Shown: in pieces, positions 44,802 to 54,745 of the stretch | Position numbering within the stretch: the stretch's first letter is position 1 | How the letters are laid out: each line of letters starts with the position of its first letter | DNA from: Janthinobacterium sp. 17J80-10 | GTDB lineage: Bacteria; Pseudomonadota; Gammaproteobacteria; Burkholderiales; Burkholderiaceae_D | NCBI RefSeq assembly: GCF_004114795.1 | Contig: NZ_CP035311.1 | Span: 3,410,001-3,474,000, forward strand | Direction: 5' to 3' | Length of the DNA: 64,000 nucleotides | Position numbers and translations under genes: made by a program | Notes under the pieces: generated by a model | Database searches by the model: none | The model's input: the letters and a program-made list of their open reading frames with translations, nothing else | What the model was told of the DNA's origin: nothing

Positions 44802-47800
44802 AGCGCCTGTGCCGAAGCGGCGACACTGGCGACTGGCGGCAGGCGCGCTGGCGCTGGCCATTTTCGCCTTGCTTGCCCTGTCCTTCTGGCTCCTCGCCAC
44901 GACTGCCGGCGCGCGCACGGCCCTGTCTGCACTGGCACAGCTCAGCGGCGGCGCCCTGCAGGTGGGCGCAGTCGAGGGTCAATTGGCCGGGCCGCTGCGA
45001 ATCGAAAAGCTGACAGTGCAAGGCACCGGCCTGGCAACCGAACTGCATGACGTGCGCCTGGACTGGCGGCCCCAGGCACTGCTGCAAGGCCAATTGCATA
45101 TCGCAGCGCTGCGCATCGATGCGATCCGGCTCCGGCAGCGCATCGGCCAGCCTCCCCAGCCGGCGCGATTGCCTGCCACTCTTGCCTTGCCGCTGCGCCT
45201 GCGCATCGATACCCTGCACGTCAATGGCGGCACACTCGCGTGGGGCGCGCTGGATATCATCGAACTGGGCGCTTTCACGCTGCGGCTGGATTACGATGGC
45301 GATCGCTACCGGCTCGGGCTCGAGCAACTGAGCGCCAACACCGGCAAGGGCGCAGTCGCGGCCGATCCTTCCCCTCCCGGCGGGTTCGGCGGCAGTCTGC
45401 GCGGCCAGGTCGAACTCGGTGACGCCACACCCTATCCGATCAAGGGAAAATTTGATGCCAGCCTCAATACCCGCCTCGGCCAGCAGAACCTCTCCGGCAA
45501 CGGCAACATCACGCTCGACGGCAGCCTGGCACAACTGCAAACCCGCACGGCCCTTGCACTGGGCACGTCCCGCCTGACAGGGCGCGCGGCATTGCAGCCA
45601 TTTTCGGAACTGCCGCTGGGCGATGTCGAAATCCATGCACAGGCGCTTGACCTTGCCGCCTTTGGCACTGGCCTGCCGCGCACCCGCATCGACGGCAAGC
45701 TTCTGGCTACCGCGCAAGGCGGTACGCTCGCATTGAGCAACGCTGATGCCGGCACCTACGATGCCGGCCTCCTGCCGCTTGCCGCGCTGTCGACCCGATT
45801 TCGCCAGAACACCGAAGGCTTCCGCTTCGATGCCATTTCCGCCAGCCTTGGCAACGCGGCGGCACCTGGCGGCACCATCCAGGGTTCCGGCACCCTCGCC
45901 AAGGGCGCGCTCGATCTCATGCTGACCACCTCGGCGCTCGACCTGCGGCGACTCGACCGGCGCCTCCTCGCCACCCGGCTGGAAGGCAGTGCCGGCGTGC
46001 GCCATGTTGCGGGCCGCCAGGAACTCACGCTGGAGCTGTCCGAGCCCCGGCAGAGCCACCGCCTGGCATTGTCGGCCCACGCCACGCTGGCAAATGACGC
46101 GCTGGCACTGGAGCGCGCCGAACTCCGGCTGGGCGATGGCAAGCTGCGCGCCGCCGGCCACCTGCAACTGGCAAAATCGCGGGAATTCAGCGCCAGCGGC
46201 ACGGCCAACCGCGTGCGCCTGCAAGACCTGGGGCAATTTGCCGGTGTGCCCGAACTTTTCCTGACGGGCGAATTTTCCCTGACAGGCGCGCTGGCGCCGC
46301 AATTGACCGCCGACCTGGCATTCCGCATTACCGACAGCCGCCTGGCTGGCCAACCGCTACAGGGCGAAGGCCGCGCCCGCCTGCGTGCCGAAAGCCTGGA
46401 AATACCCCGGTTTGCATTGACAGCCGGAGCCAACCGGCTCGATGTTGCCGGACAATTGCAGCGCGAAAGCGGGCAACTGACATTCGCGCTTGCCGCCCCA
46501 AAGCTGGAGCAGCTCGGTGCGGGCTTTGCCGGCACGGTGCAGGCAAACGGCACGGCGCGCGGCAGCTTTGCGCGCCCGCGGATCGCGGCGGAATGGCAGG
46601 CCAGCAAATTGCGCCTGCCCAAGCTGCTGCAGGTTAACGATGCGCGTGGCAGCGGCGAATTCGATCTGGACCGCACGGCCACCTGGCTGCTCGGCAGCGC
46701 CCGCCTGGAGGCGAGCGCCGAGGGTGTGCGGTACAGCACCATGCAACTGGAAAGTATCAGTGCCTCATTGCGTTTCGCGCCGTCTGCCAATGCCCCGCTG
46801 GCACTGCAGGTGCGCGCGAAAAAACTTGCTGCCTCGGGTTATCGCGCCGACAGTCTCAACCTGGACGCCAGCGGCACAACCGGGAGTCACACCCTGGCGG
46901 CCACCCTGGCCCAGGCACAACAGCAATGGCGCCTGCAAGCCAGCGGCGCGTTCCAGGCAAAGCTGCCGCGCTGGCAGGGCAGCATCGAGCAGCTGGAAGG
47001 GAGCGGCAGCCTGAAAGCCAGGCTGGCCGCCGCCGCGCCACTGGACATTTCCCGTGAAAGCCTTGACTTGCGGCAGTTCCGCCTGGAGGCCGACGGGGCC
47101 CTGCTGGCAATCGAGCAGTTCAGGCGGGACCAGGCTGGCATTCAGACTCGCGGGCGCTTCGAGCACTTGCCGCTGGTGACATTATTGCCTTACCTGCAGC
47201 CACCGCCGCAATTCAGCACGGACTTGCTGTTCGCTGGCGCATGGGATATGTCGCTGGCCGGCCTGCCCCACGGCACAGTCTCCTTGCGCCGTGAAAGCGG
47301 CGACCTGGCCACGCTCGGCATGGCCCCCGTCAAGCTCGGCCTCGCGCGCCTGGAAGCCAGCGCCCGGGCCAGCAACGGCAGGCTGCAATTGCAATTGAAC
47401 GCTGATGGCGCCAACCTGGGCAGTATCGCGGTCGATGCCGGGGTTGCAATGAATGGCGCGGGCAGCTTCGGCATCTCGCCGCAGTCGGCACTATCCGGCA
47501 GCGCCAGACTCGCCATTCCCTCGCTGCGCTGGATCGGGCCGATGGTCGCGCCAACGGCAGTGGCAGAAGGCAACCTGGAGGGAGAGGTTCAACTGGCCGG
47601 TACCGTTGGCACGCCGCGCCTGGCCGGTGTGGTCAGTGGCCAGCGGCTGCGCCTGTCCCTGCCAGACCTCGGTGTGGACTTGCAAGGCGGCAGCCTCGAT
47701 GCCAGTTTTCAAGACACGCGCTTGCTGGTGCAAAACCTCGCCTTTGCCCACGGCGGCGGCACAATGACCATTGCCGGACCAATCGACCTTGCCGGCGCCG

Positions 47801-48744
47801 AGCCTGACGTGCAATTGACGATCAGGGCGGTACGCTATCCCCTGCTCGCGCGCAGCGACCGCAAGCTGGCAGTCAGCGGCGATGGCGCAGTCAGCTTGCG
47901 CGAAGGCAGCCTGCAAGTGACTGGCGGCTTCAATGCGGATTCCGGCCTGATCGATATCGGCCAGGCCGACAAGCCGGCGCTGTCCGACGACGTCGTCATT
48001 GTCGGCCAATCAAAAAAGCGGGCCGTGACGCCGCTGGCGCTGGATGTCGTCATCGGTTTGGGTGAAGGCATTACCGTCCGCGGACGCGGCATCGATGCCG
48101 TGCTGGTCGGGCAAGTGCAGTTCCGCAATGCTGCCGGTGAACTGCTCCGGGCCCAGGGGGCCATGCGTGTGCTGCGCGGCAAAGTTTCTGCCTATGGGCG
48201 CGAACTCGATATCGAAAAGGGCTTCCTGTACTTTAACGGCAACCCCGGCAATCCCGGACTTGATATTCTCGCCATGCGACGCGGCCAGCAGGTCGAAGCC
48301 GGTGTGGCGGTGCTGGGAACGGCGCTTGCCCCGCGCATTGTCCTGGTATCGGATCCACCGGTGGCAGAAGCGGAAAAATTATCCTGGCTGGTATTGGGGC
48401 GCGGACTGGATGCCACTACGGGCGGCGGCGACCTGGCCGCCTTGCAAAACGCCGCCGGGGCCCTGCTGAGCCAGGGTGCCGCCGCCGGCGTGCAAGCCGG
48501 CCTGGCAGGCGCTTTCGGCCTGGATCAACTGAGCCTGGGCACCAGCAGCGATGGCTTGCAGCAGCGCATCATCACGATCGGCAAACAAGTTTCTTCCCGC
48601 CTGCATATCGGCATCGAGCGCGGGCTCGAGACTGCCAGTAGCGTTTTACTGCTGCGCTACACCATTTCACGCAAGCTCAGCCTGGAAATCGATACGGGCA
48701 CGCGAACCGCATTCACATTGTTTTATAACTTTGCATTCGATTGA
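44791..48744 (+). CDS. tamB: Inner-membrane translocation and assembly module protein TamB
   Basis: A 1317-residue AsmA-like bridge protein anchored by one N-terminal segment (about 14-34, ALALAIFALLALSFWLLATT) and otherwise periplasmic. The bulk is repetitive beta-strand sequence rich in Leu, Ala and Gly, forming the long hydrophobic groove of the family; the C-terminal DUF490 domain (about 985-1317) includes GEGITVRGRGIDAVLVGQVQ and GFLYFNGNPGNPGLDILA and ends in YNFAFD. It works with TamA, whose gene overlaps it by 11 bp, and is now also tied to phospholipid traffic to the outer membrane. E. coli TamB has 1259 residues, so length is normal. Confidence 0.92.
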   Translation: MSSEAPVPKRRHWRLAAGALALAIFALLALSFWLLATTAGARTALSALAQLSGGALQVGAVEGQLAGPLRIEKLTVQGTGLATELHDVRLDWRPQALLQGQLHIAALRIDAIRLRQRIGQPPQPARLPATLALPLRLRIDTLHVNGGTLAWGALDIIELGAFTLRLDYDGDRYRLGLEQLSANTGKGAVAADPSPPGGFGGSLRGQVELGDATPYPIKGKFDASLNTRLGQQNLSGNGNITLDGSLAQLQTRTALALGTSRLTGRAALQPFSELPLGDVEIHAQALDLAAFGTGLPRTRIDGKLLATAQGGTLALSNADAGTYDAGLLPLAALSTRFRQNTEGFRFDAISASLGNAAAPGGTIQGSGTLAKGALDLMLTTSALDLRRLDRRLLATRLEGSAGVRHVAGRQELTLELSEPRQSHRLALSAHATLANDALALERAELRLGDGKLRAAGHLQLAKSREFSASGTANRVRLQDLGQFAGVPELFLTGEFSLTGALAPQLTADLAFRITDSRLAGQPLQGEGRARLRAESLEIPRFALTAGANRLDVAGQLQRESGQLTFALAAPKLEQLGAGFAGTVQANGTARGSFARPRIAAEWQASKLRLPKLLQVNDARGSGEFDLDRTATWLLGSARLEASAEGVRYSTMQLESISASLRFAPSANAPLALQVRAKKLAASGYRADSLNLDASGTTGSHTLAATLAQAQQQWRLQASGAFQAKLPRWQGSIEQLEGSGSLKARLAAAAPLDISRESLDLRQFRLEADGALLAIEQFRRDQAGIQTRGRFEHLPLVTLLPYLQPPPQFSTDLLFAGAWDMSLAGLPHGTVSLRRESGDLATLGMAPVKLGLARLEASARASNGRLQLQLNADGANLGSIAVDAGVAMNGAGSFGISPQSALSGSARLAIPSLRWIGPMVAPTAVAEGNLEGEVQLAGTVGTPRLAGVVSGQRLRLSLPDLGVDLQGGSLDASFQDTRLLVQNLAFAHGGGTMTIAGPIDLAGAEPDVQLTIRAVRYPLLARSDRKLAVSGDGAVSLREGSLQVTGGFNADSGLIDIGQADKPALSDDVVIVGQSKKRAVTPLALDVVIGLGEGITVRGRGIDAVLVGQVQFRNAAGELLRAQGAMRVLRGKVSAYGRELDIEKGFLYFNGNPGNPGLDILAMRRGQQVEAGVAVLGTALAPRIVLVSDPPVAEAEKLSWLVLGRGLDATTGGGDLAALQNAAGALLSQGAAAGVQAGLAGAFGLDQLSLGTSSDGLQQRIITIGKQVSSRLHIGIERGLETASSVLLLRYTISRKLSLEIDTGTRTAFTLFYNFAFD

Positions 48745-48847
48745 GCGCGGCTTGGATCGGCAGCAAATCCTGGCGTGGCTGCCCATGCTAAAAATGATGC
48801 TAATAACGACTTTGTTATTTGCCACTGCCAGAAACAGGAAGATTGCC

Positions 48848-49132
48848 ATGAATGAACGCCTCCCGTCGGACACAACACCTACCCAAACCAGGACGCGCTT
48901 CCGCGGTGGCAAGCCTGCCTTGCTGGGCGCGATCGCCGGCGTTGCATTGCTGGCCGGCTGGTCGGTCCTGCGCACGCGGCAACAGGCGCGACGCTATGCC
49001 GACCACGCGCCGGAGCGACGTACCCCGCTGAGCATGTTTGTCGGCGGCGATCATCCGCGCCGGCGTCGCATCGACCATTCCGGCACCCATCCGCTGTTCG
49101 AGCGGCGGCAATCCGTCTACGACACTTACTGA
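48848..49132 (+). CDS. Small single-span membrane protein, unknown
   Basis: A 94-residue protein I do not recognise. A polar N-terminus with many Thr and Arg is followed by one membrane segment (GGKPALLGAIAGVALLAGWS, about 20-40) and a basic, Arg/His-rich tail (RTRQQARRYADHAPERR, then RRRRIDHSGTH). AGGAAG lies just upstream of the ATG at 48848. It stands 103 bp downstream of tamB in the same direction and may be cotranscribed. No function is suggested. Confidence 0.55.
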   Translation: MNERLPSDTTPTQTRTRFRGGKPALLGAIAGVALLAGWSVLRTRQQARRYADHAPERRTPLSMFVGGDHPRRRRIDHSGTHPLFERRQSVYDTY

Positions 49133-49300
49133 CCATAGCCGCCGACGGCCGGGACCCGAGTGCCCCTTCTGCGGGCACACGATTGCAAAAATCCAATTGA
49201 AACTTCAGCGCCGATTGGTATTTCCCTAAGGCATGTTTTTCAGGCAAGCATGCGAAACAACGTTTTATTGATTTCCGTAAAAAACACTAGCAATACGGCA

Positions 49301-49328
49301 TTGTTGCCCGCCATTAAAGCGGTAAGAT
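49301..49328 (+). promoter_or_regulatory. Likely sigma-70 promoter of pbpG
   Basis: TTGTTG (49301-49306), 16-bp spacer, TAAGAT (49323-49328), about 37 bp upstream of the start codon. Confidence 0.45.
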
Positions 49329-49364
49329 ACGTGCTGTGCGTCAATTTATTGTTTTTGCCGGATC

Positions 49365-50291
49365 ATGCTGAAAAAAACCCTGCTTGCCCTGTTCCTGTCC
49401 TCTGCCTCGGCGGCGTTCGCCATGCCTTTCCATTCGCAGCATGCGATCGTGTATGAAGAAGGCAGCGGCAAGGTATTGCTGGAAAAAGATTCGCATGCCG
49501 TCGTATCGATTGCGTCGCTCACCAAGCTGATGACAGCCATGGTGGTGCTGGATGCCAAACTCGACATGCAGCAATCGATTGATATTGCCGACGCCGATGT
49601 GGATGTCGTCAAGCACAGCTCATCGCGGGTGCCTGTCGGTGCCTTGCTGCCGCGCGCAACCGTTCTGCAACTGGCATTGATGTCTTCGGATAACCGCGCG
49701 GCTGCGGCCCTGGCGCGCACTTACCCAGGGGGACGCGAGGCCTTCCTGGCGGCGGTACGGCAAAAATTGCAAGTGCTGGACATGCGCCAGACCGTGATCG
49801 AGGAACCGACCGGCCTGTCGCCGCATAACCGTTCGACCGCCTCCGACCTGGTCAAGATGACAACGGCAGCTTCCTATTACCCCGACATCGCCCGCCTCTC
49901 TACGAACACGGAAGACGAGGTCGACCTGAACGGCAATATGGTGCACTTCAGGAATACCAATCGCCTCGTCGGCAAACAAGACTGGGATATCCAGCTATCC
50001 AAAACCGGCTACACGCGTGAAGCCGGACGTTGCCTGATCATGCGCATGAAGGCTGCAGGCAAGCAAGTTGTCCTGGTCCTGCTCAATGCCAGCGACAGCA
50101 TGGCACGCATGGCGGATGCAGAAAACATCCTGCGCCACCTCGAAGGTCGCGAACTTGTCGCAATGGCAAGCGCGAAAGTCGCCAAGGTGGCAAAACGCAC
50201 CACCGAGGCCAAAGCGACGTTGCGCGGCAAGCGCAAGCTGCATAACACCAAGATGGCGGACCAGCGCCAACCCAAACACCGCCGAGCATAA
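49365..50291 (+). CDS. pbpG: D-alanyl-D-alanine endopeptidase (PBP7, PbpG)
   Basis: Periplasmic penicillin-binding protein of the S11 family, 308 residues, that cuts D-Ala-mDAP crosslinks in peptidoglycan. After a signal peptide ending in AFA (about 19) come the three active-site motifs: SLTKLMTAMV (SxxK, Ser near 46), SSDNRAAAAL (SxN) and KTGYTREAG (KTG). A basic C-terminal tail of about 40 residues rich in Lys and Ala (AKVAKVAKRTTEAKATLRGK) extends beyond the usual end and may bind the wall or the membrane. It is a single-gene unit between the TamB region and rdgC. Confidence 0.9.
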   Translation: MLKKTLLALFLSSASAAFAMPFHSQHAIVYEEGSGKVLLEKDSHAVVSIASLTKLMTAMVVLDAKLDMQQSIDIADADVDVVKHSSSRVPVGALLPRATVLQLALMSSDNRAAAALARTYPGGREAFLAAVRQKLQVLDMRQTVIEEPTGLSPHNRSTASDLVKMTTAASYYPDIARLSTNTEDEVDLNGNMVHFRNTNRLVGKQDWDIQLSKTGYTREAGRCLIMRMKAAGKQVVLVLLNASDSMARMADAENILRHLEGRELVAMASAKVAKVAKRTTEAKATLRGKRKLHNTKMADQRQPKHRRA

Positions 50292-50459
50292 AAGGCATCG
50301 GGCAGCGCACGCATTCATTCCCCTGCGCCGGCTTTGCCGGAAATTCTGTCAAGATCTTTTGCCATTTGACGTTTTCCGCTATCCTGCCCGGCTTACTTTC
50401 CCGCCGGCGTGCTGCGTTCACGCTTTTGCCGGCCTTCCCCGTACCCAACAGGACATGAC

Positions 50460-51359
50460 ATGTGGTTCAAGAATCTGCAAATATTTCAATTGACGTCGCC
50501 GTGGACCATCGGCACCGACGCTCTGGAAGACGCGCTTGCCAAGCAAGCCTTCCAGCCCTGCGGCAGCTCGGACATGCAAAGCCAGGGCTGGCTGCCCCCG
50601 CGCGACAATGGCGGCCTGGTACATACCGTCAACCGCCAGTTGCTGCTGCGTTTTGGCACAGAAAAGAAACTGCTGCCGGCATCAGTGATCAACCAGTTCA
50701 CCAAACTCAGGCTGGCTGACATTGAGGAACAGCAGGGTTACAAACCCGGCAAGAAGCAGCGCAAGGAAATCAAGGAACAGGTCACCGACGAATTGCTGCC
50801 GCGCGCCTTTGCCGTCAGTAGCAGCACGCACGTCTGGATCGACCCGGTGCATGGCTGGCTGGTGGTCGACGCTGCCAGCCCGGCCAAGACCGACGATGTC
50901 TTCAAATGGCTGTTGCGCTCCATTCCGGACCTGGCAGTGACCTCGCTGCAGGTGGTGCGTTCCCCTGGAGAGGCCATGACCAGCTGGCTCGAAACCGATG
51001 AAGCCCCGTACAACTTCACGGTCGACCAGGATACCGAACTGACCTCCACCGGCGAGAACAAGTCAACCGTGCGTTATGTGAAGCACACCCTGGAAGCCGA
51101 CGACATTCGCCGTCATATCAAGGGTGGCAAGCGCTGCACCAAGCTGGCCCTGACGTGGAATGACCGTATTTCCTTCGTCCTGACCGAGACGCTGGCAGTC
51201 AAGCGCGTGGCAGCGCTCGATGTGCTCAAGGAAAACACTGGAGGAGGATCCAAGGATGACGATGAGCGTTTCGATACCGACTTCGCCCTCATGACCGGGG
51301 AAGTGGACGGTTTAATGACGAGCCTGGTAGCGGCACTGGGCGGCATTGCGCCCGCCTGA
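50460..51359 (+). CDS. rdgC: Recombination-associated protein RdgC
   Basis: Ring-forming double-stranded-DNA-binding protein of 299 residues (E. coli RdgC is 303) that restrains RecA-mediated recombination. Family landmarks are MWFKNLQIFQLTSPW at the start, PCGSSDMQSQGWLPP, LLRFGTEKKLLPASVINQF and KRCTKLALTWNDRISFVLTE. I chose the ATG at 50460, where the conserved protein begins; an in-frame ATG 17 codons upstream adds sequence unlike the family. It is closed by the terminator at 51367. Confidence 0.93.
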   Translation: MWFKNLQIFQLTSPWTIGTDALEDALAKQAFQPCGSSDMQSQGWLPPRDNGGLVHTVNRQLLLRFGTEKKLLPASVINQFTKLRLADIEEQQGYKPGKKQRKEIKEQVTDELLPRAFAVSSSTHVWIDPVHGWLVVDAASPAKTDDVFKWLLRSIPDLAVTSLQVVRSPGEAMTSWLETDEAPYNFTVDQDTELTSTGENKSTVRYVKHTLEADDIRRHIKGGKRCTKLALTWNDRISFVLTETLAVKRVAALDVLKENTGGGSKDDDERFDTDFALMTGEVDGLMTSLVAALGGIAPA

Positions 51360-51366
51360 CATCTTG

Positions 51367-51403
51367 CCGGGTGAGCAAAGCGCCTGCCTGCTCACCCGGT
51401 TTT
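51367..51403 (+). terminator. Intrinsic terminator after rdgC
   Basis: Perfect 11-bp stem CCGGGTGAGCA / TGCTCACCCGG with an 11-nt loop, followed by four T. Confidence 0.9.
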
Positions 51404-51675
51404 CCATGCCTTCCCCTTTATCTGCCGCGACTTCTTTCACCCCACCGAGCGATTCCGGCAGCATTTCCTAAAAAATCGCCTTTGGGCAAGAACGGTGCTG
51501 TCGACATATGCCGATGCCACTAGTACCTACCTCCCTCCTTCTGGGGTAAACGCAAACCCAGAGCAACAACGCCGTGCTATTTTCAACAGCAATCAGTCTA
51601 AATAATCAATGTAATCGCAAGGCAACTGGCGCACCGATATTCGGACATCCAGAAAAAACATTTCTTATTTAAAAA
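51404..51675. other. Intergenic region before the MASE1 protein
   Basis: Non-coding as far as I can see. The right half is AT-rich (51590-51675) and must hold the promoter of the MASE1-GGDEF-EAL gene, but I could not assign a clear -35/-10 pair. No Pho-type repeat is present. Confidence 0.5.
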
Positions 51676-54600
51676 TTGAAGGCACCAACGCAATTTTCCG
51701 TGATTGCCCGACTTGGGTTGTTCACCGCTGTATATATATTGCTTGGAAAAATTTCCCTTTTATTGGCAATTGACCCAAGCAACATAAGCGCAGTTTGGCC
51801 AGCAGCGGGGTTCGCAGTCGCAATCACCTTAAAATATGGCTACCGGATGTGGCCTGCCATCTTTTTGGGTGCCGTCATCTTTGTGGGCACGACCGGCCTG
51901 CCCCCGGCACTCGCCGTAGCGATGGGGATGGGCAATACGCTGGAAGCGGTGATCGCGTCATGGCTGATCAAGCGGCATATCGCCTTAAGTGACCGGTTCA
52001 CCCGTAGCGGCGATGTCTTCAGGTTCGTGCTATTTGCCGCCGCAGGCGCATCGATTGCCGGGTGGACGGGGGCGACCGTCTTGCTGGCAAGCGGACATCT
52101 TCAGGCGAGCCATTACCTGGAAAGCTGGTTTACCTGGATTCTGGGTGACTTGACCGGCATTGCAATTTTCGCCCCCCTAATTCTCACCTGGCGAGCCAAT
52201 GCCGGCAGGGACTGGAACCGCCAGGCCATTGCCGAGATCATCCTGTTTTCACTGGCGTATTTGCTGTGTGGATTATTTGTTTTTACGCTACGTGGCGCGC
52301 CGCTGCTGTTTCTGTTCCTGCCATTCCTGATCTGGCTGGCTTTTCGCTTTTCCCAAAGTGAAGTCGCCAAGGCCAATGTCGTACTGGTTGCAATGGTCAC
52401 GATCGGCATTATCAACAACACTGGCCCACTGGCTGGCGCAGCATTCAATCCCCTGCTGCTGCTGCAGGTTTTTGTCAGCGTCGTCGGCATAACAGCCCTG
52501 GCACTGGCAGCGACGATCGATGAACGCCGCCAGGCGACACATGATCTGAAAAAATTACAGGATGAACTGGAATTACTGGTGCAGCGTCGCACTGCAGAAT
52601 TGCACCATGCGGTTGCTGCGCTCGAAAACGATGTCGCAGCGCGCGAGAAAATCCAGAATGCTTTGCGCGCCAAGGAAACACAGCTGGAAGAGGCGCAACA
52701 CCTGGCACACATGGGCAGCTGGGAATGGGATGCCGCCAATGATCGCATGACCATTTCCAACGAAATGGCGCGAATTTATGGCATTCCGCCAGACAGGCAC
52801 GCCTCGCTCCCCTACAAAGACTATCTGACCTATATCCCCGCAGAGGAATGCCATCTGGTCGACGAAGTTGTCCAGGGCGCTTTGACCACAAGGCAGCCGT
52901 TCAGCTATGAACATCATGTCATACGCTCTGATGGCGCATGGCGCTATCTGCATTGTCGCGGCGGCGTCAAAACCGACGCTGCCGGCAACCCGGTCATGCT
53001 CTATGGCACAGCCCATGACATCACGGAAGAAAAAGCGCTGCAAGCTGGTCTGCGCGAAGCGGAAGAACTTTACCGCAAGCTGGTTGAACTGTCGCCGGAT
53101 GCGATCTATCTGTTGCACCAGGGCCGGATTGCCTTTTCCAATGACGCCGGCCTGAAACTGGCCGGGGTTGGCAGCCATGGCCAACTGACCGGGAAAAATT
53201 TTATCGACCTGATCTGCCCGGGCGACCGGAAATCCGTTGCCGAAACATTGCACCGCCTGGCGCATTCCGACCAGGCTGTATCTGCCGTCGGGAAAATAGG
53301 GCACGGCGACGGCAGCACCGTTGATATCGAGCTCGCCGCGACACCATTCAGCACCCAGATCAGGCAAGATACCCTGCTCGTGGTGCGCGACATCGCCGAG
53401 CGAAAAAGTGCGGAGCAAAAGATTTATCACCTGGCACATCACGATCCATTGACGGGCCTTGCCAACCGCATGCTGTTCAAGGAACGCCTGGAACACGCAA
53501 TCGCGCAGGCACATCGCACCCGCAAGTCGCTTGCCGTCCTGTTCATCGACCTCGACCACTTCAAGATCATCAATGACACCGCCGGCCATAACGCCGGGGA
53601 CCAGGTCTTGCGTGAATGCGCGCAAAGGCTGCACGATTGCCTGCGCGACAGCGATACGGTGGCCAGAACCGGTGGCGACGAATTTCTGGTCCTGGTTGAA
53701 TCTTCGTCAGATCCCCTGCACGTGCCTTCGGTTGCGCAAAAGCTTCTGGCTGCCGTGGAACAGCCCTTCCATGTCGGCGAAAAGGAATATGCGATCGGCG
53801 CCTCCATCGGCATCAGCACCTACCCGGCTGACGGGATCCAGGTCGAGACGCTGGTCAAGAATGCGGACATCGCCATGTACCGGGCCAAGGCCGAAGGTCG
53901 CGGGCGCTTCCGCTACTACTCGGCGGCGATGGCCGCGCAAAGCCTGGAACGCTACGCGATGGAGGCGGCCTTGCGTCATGCGCTCGATCGCGGCGAAATG
54001 GAACTGTACTTCCAGCCCAAGATCAGCCTGCGCAACGGCCGCACCAGCGGCGCCGAAGCCCTGATCCGCTGGAACCATCCGGACCATGGATTATTGCTGC
54101 CGCACCGTTTCATTTCGCTGGCAGAGGACATGGGCCTGATCGCCGAAATCGGACTATGGGCCATCGGCGAAACATGCCGCCATTGCCGGGGCTGGCAGGA
54201 CCAGGGACTGCCGCCGATCCGGATTGCGGTCAATCTTGCCTACAGCCAGTTTACCGACGATAGTTTCTGCAGCAGGGTCCACCATCTGCTACAGGATGCC
54301 GGCCTGCGTCCGGACAGCCTGGAACTGGAGCTTACCGAAACCATGCTGATGAAAAACGCCGAGCGGCTGATGGACATCCTGCACCAGCTGAAGCGTCTCG
54401 GCGTGCATTTGTCGGTGGATGACTTCGGCACCGGCTATTCGTCGCTGGCTTACCTGAAACGCCTGCCGGTCGACAGCGTCAAGGTCGACCGCTCGTTCAT
54501 CAAGGACCTGCCGGGCGATAGCGAAGATGTGGCGATTACCCATGCCGTGCTGGCACTGGTGCACAGCCTGAAGCGCACGGTGGTGGCGGAAGGCGTGGAA

Positions 54601-54729
54601 ACCCGCGAACAGTTTGAATTCCTGCTCGAGAACGGCTGCGAGGAAGGCCAGGGCTTTTACTTCAGTCCGGCCCTGCCGGCCGGCGAATTCCGCCAGTTTC
54701 TCGCTGCCGGCAAAGTCTTCGCCCTGTAA
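51676..54729 (+). CDS. MASE1-PAS-GGDEF-EAL c-di-GMP protein
   Basis: A 1017-residue membrane c-di-GMP enzyme. A MASE1 sensor of about eight hydrophobic segments (about 8-295, including AIDPSNISAVWPAAGFAVAI) is followed by a coiled coil (about 300-345), two PAS-like domains (about 340-455 and 460-575), a GGDEF domain with TGGDEF preceded by RDSD five residues earlier (inhibitory site), and an EAL domain with AEALIRW, IAVNLAYSQF, LELTETMLMKN, SVDDFGTGYSSL and KVDRSF. Both activities look possible. The start is a TTG at 51676 with a weak ribosome-binding site; a GTG a few codons later is an alternative. It is a stand-alone gene, and what MASE1 senses is unknown. Confidence 0.87.
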   Translation: MKAPTQFSVIARLGLFTAVYILLGKISLLLAIDPSNISAVWPAAGFAVAITLKYGYRMWPAIFLGAVIFVGTTGLPPALAVAMGMGNTLEAVIASWLIKRHIALSDRFTRSGDVFRFVLFAAAGASIAGWTGATVLLASGHLQASHYLESWFTWILGDLTGIAIFAPLILTWRANAGRDWNRQAIAEIILFSLAYLLCGLFVFTLRGAPLLFLFLPFLIWLAFRFSQSEVAKANVVLVAMVTIGIINNTGPLAGAAFNPLLLLQVFVSVVGITALALAATIDERRQATHDLKKLQDELELLVQRRTAELHHAVAALENDVAAREKIQNALRAKETQLEEAQHLAHMGSWEWDAANDRMTISNEMARIYGIPPDRHASLPYKDYLTYIPAEECHLVDEVVQGALTTRQPFSYEHHVIRSDGAWRYLHCRGGVKTDAAGNPVMLYGTAHDITEEKALQAGLREAEELYRKLVELSPDAIYLLHQGRIAFSNDAGLKLAGVGSHGQLTGKNFIDLICPGDRKSVAETLHRLAHSDQAVSAVGKIGHGDGSTVDIELAATPFSTQIRQDTLLVVRDIAERKSAEQKIYHLAHHDPLTGLANRMLFKERLEHAIAQAHRTRKSLAVLFIDLDHFKIINDTAGHNAGDQVLRECAQRLHDCLRDSDTVARTGGDEFLVLVESSSDPLHVPSVAQKLLAAVEQPFHVGEKEYAIGASIGISTYPADGIQVETLVKNADIAMYRAKAEGRGRFRYYSAAMAAQSLERYAMEAALRHALDRGEMELYFQPKISLRNGRTSGAEALIRWNHPDHGLLLPHRFISLAEDMGLIAEIGLWAIGETCRHCRGWQDQGLPPIRIAVNLAYSQFTDDSFCSRVHHLLQDAGLRPDSLELELTETMLMKNAERLMDILHQLKRLGVHLSVDDFGTGYSSLAYLKRLPVDSVKVDRSFIKDLPGDSEDVAITHAVLALVHSLKRTVVAEGVETREQFEFLLENGCEEGQGFYFSPALPAGEFRQFLAAGKVFAL

Positions 54730-54745
54730 GCTGCGTGGCCTGCAC

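Noticed and set aside
44728-46353. Long minus-strand frame inside tamB
   Set aside because: Composition is Gln/Ala/Arg-rich as expected for an antisense shadow, and tamB is unmistakable on the other strand.
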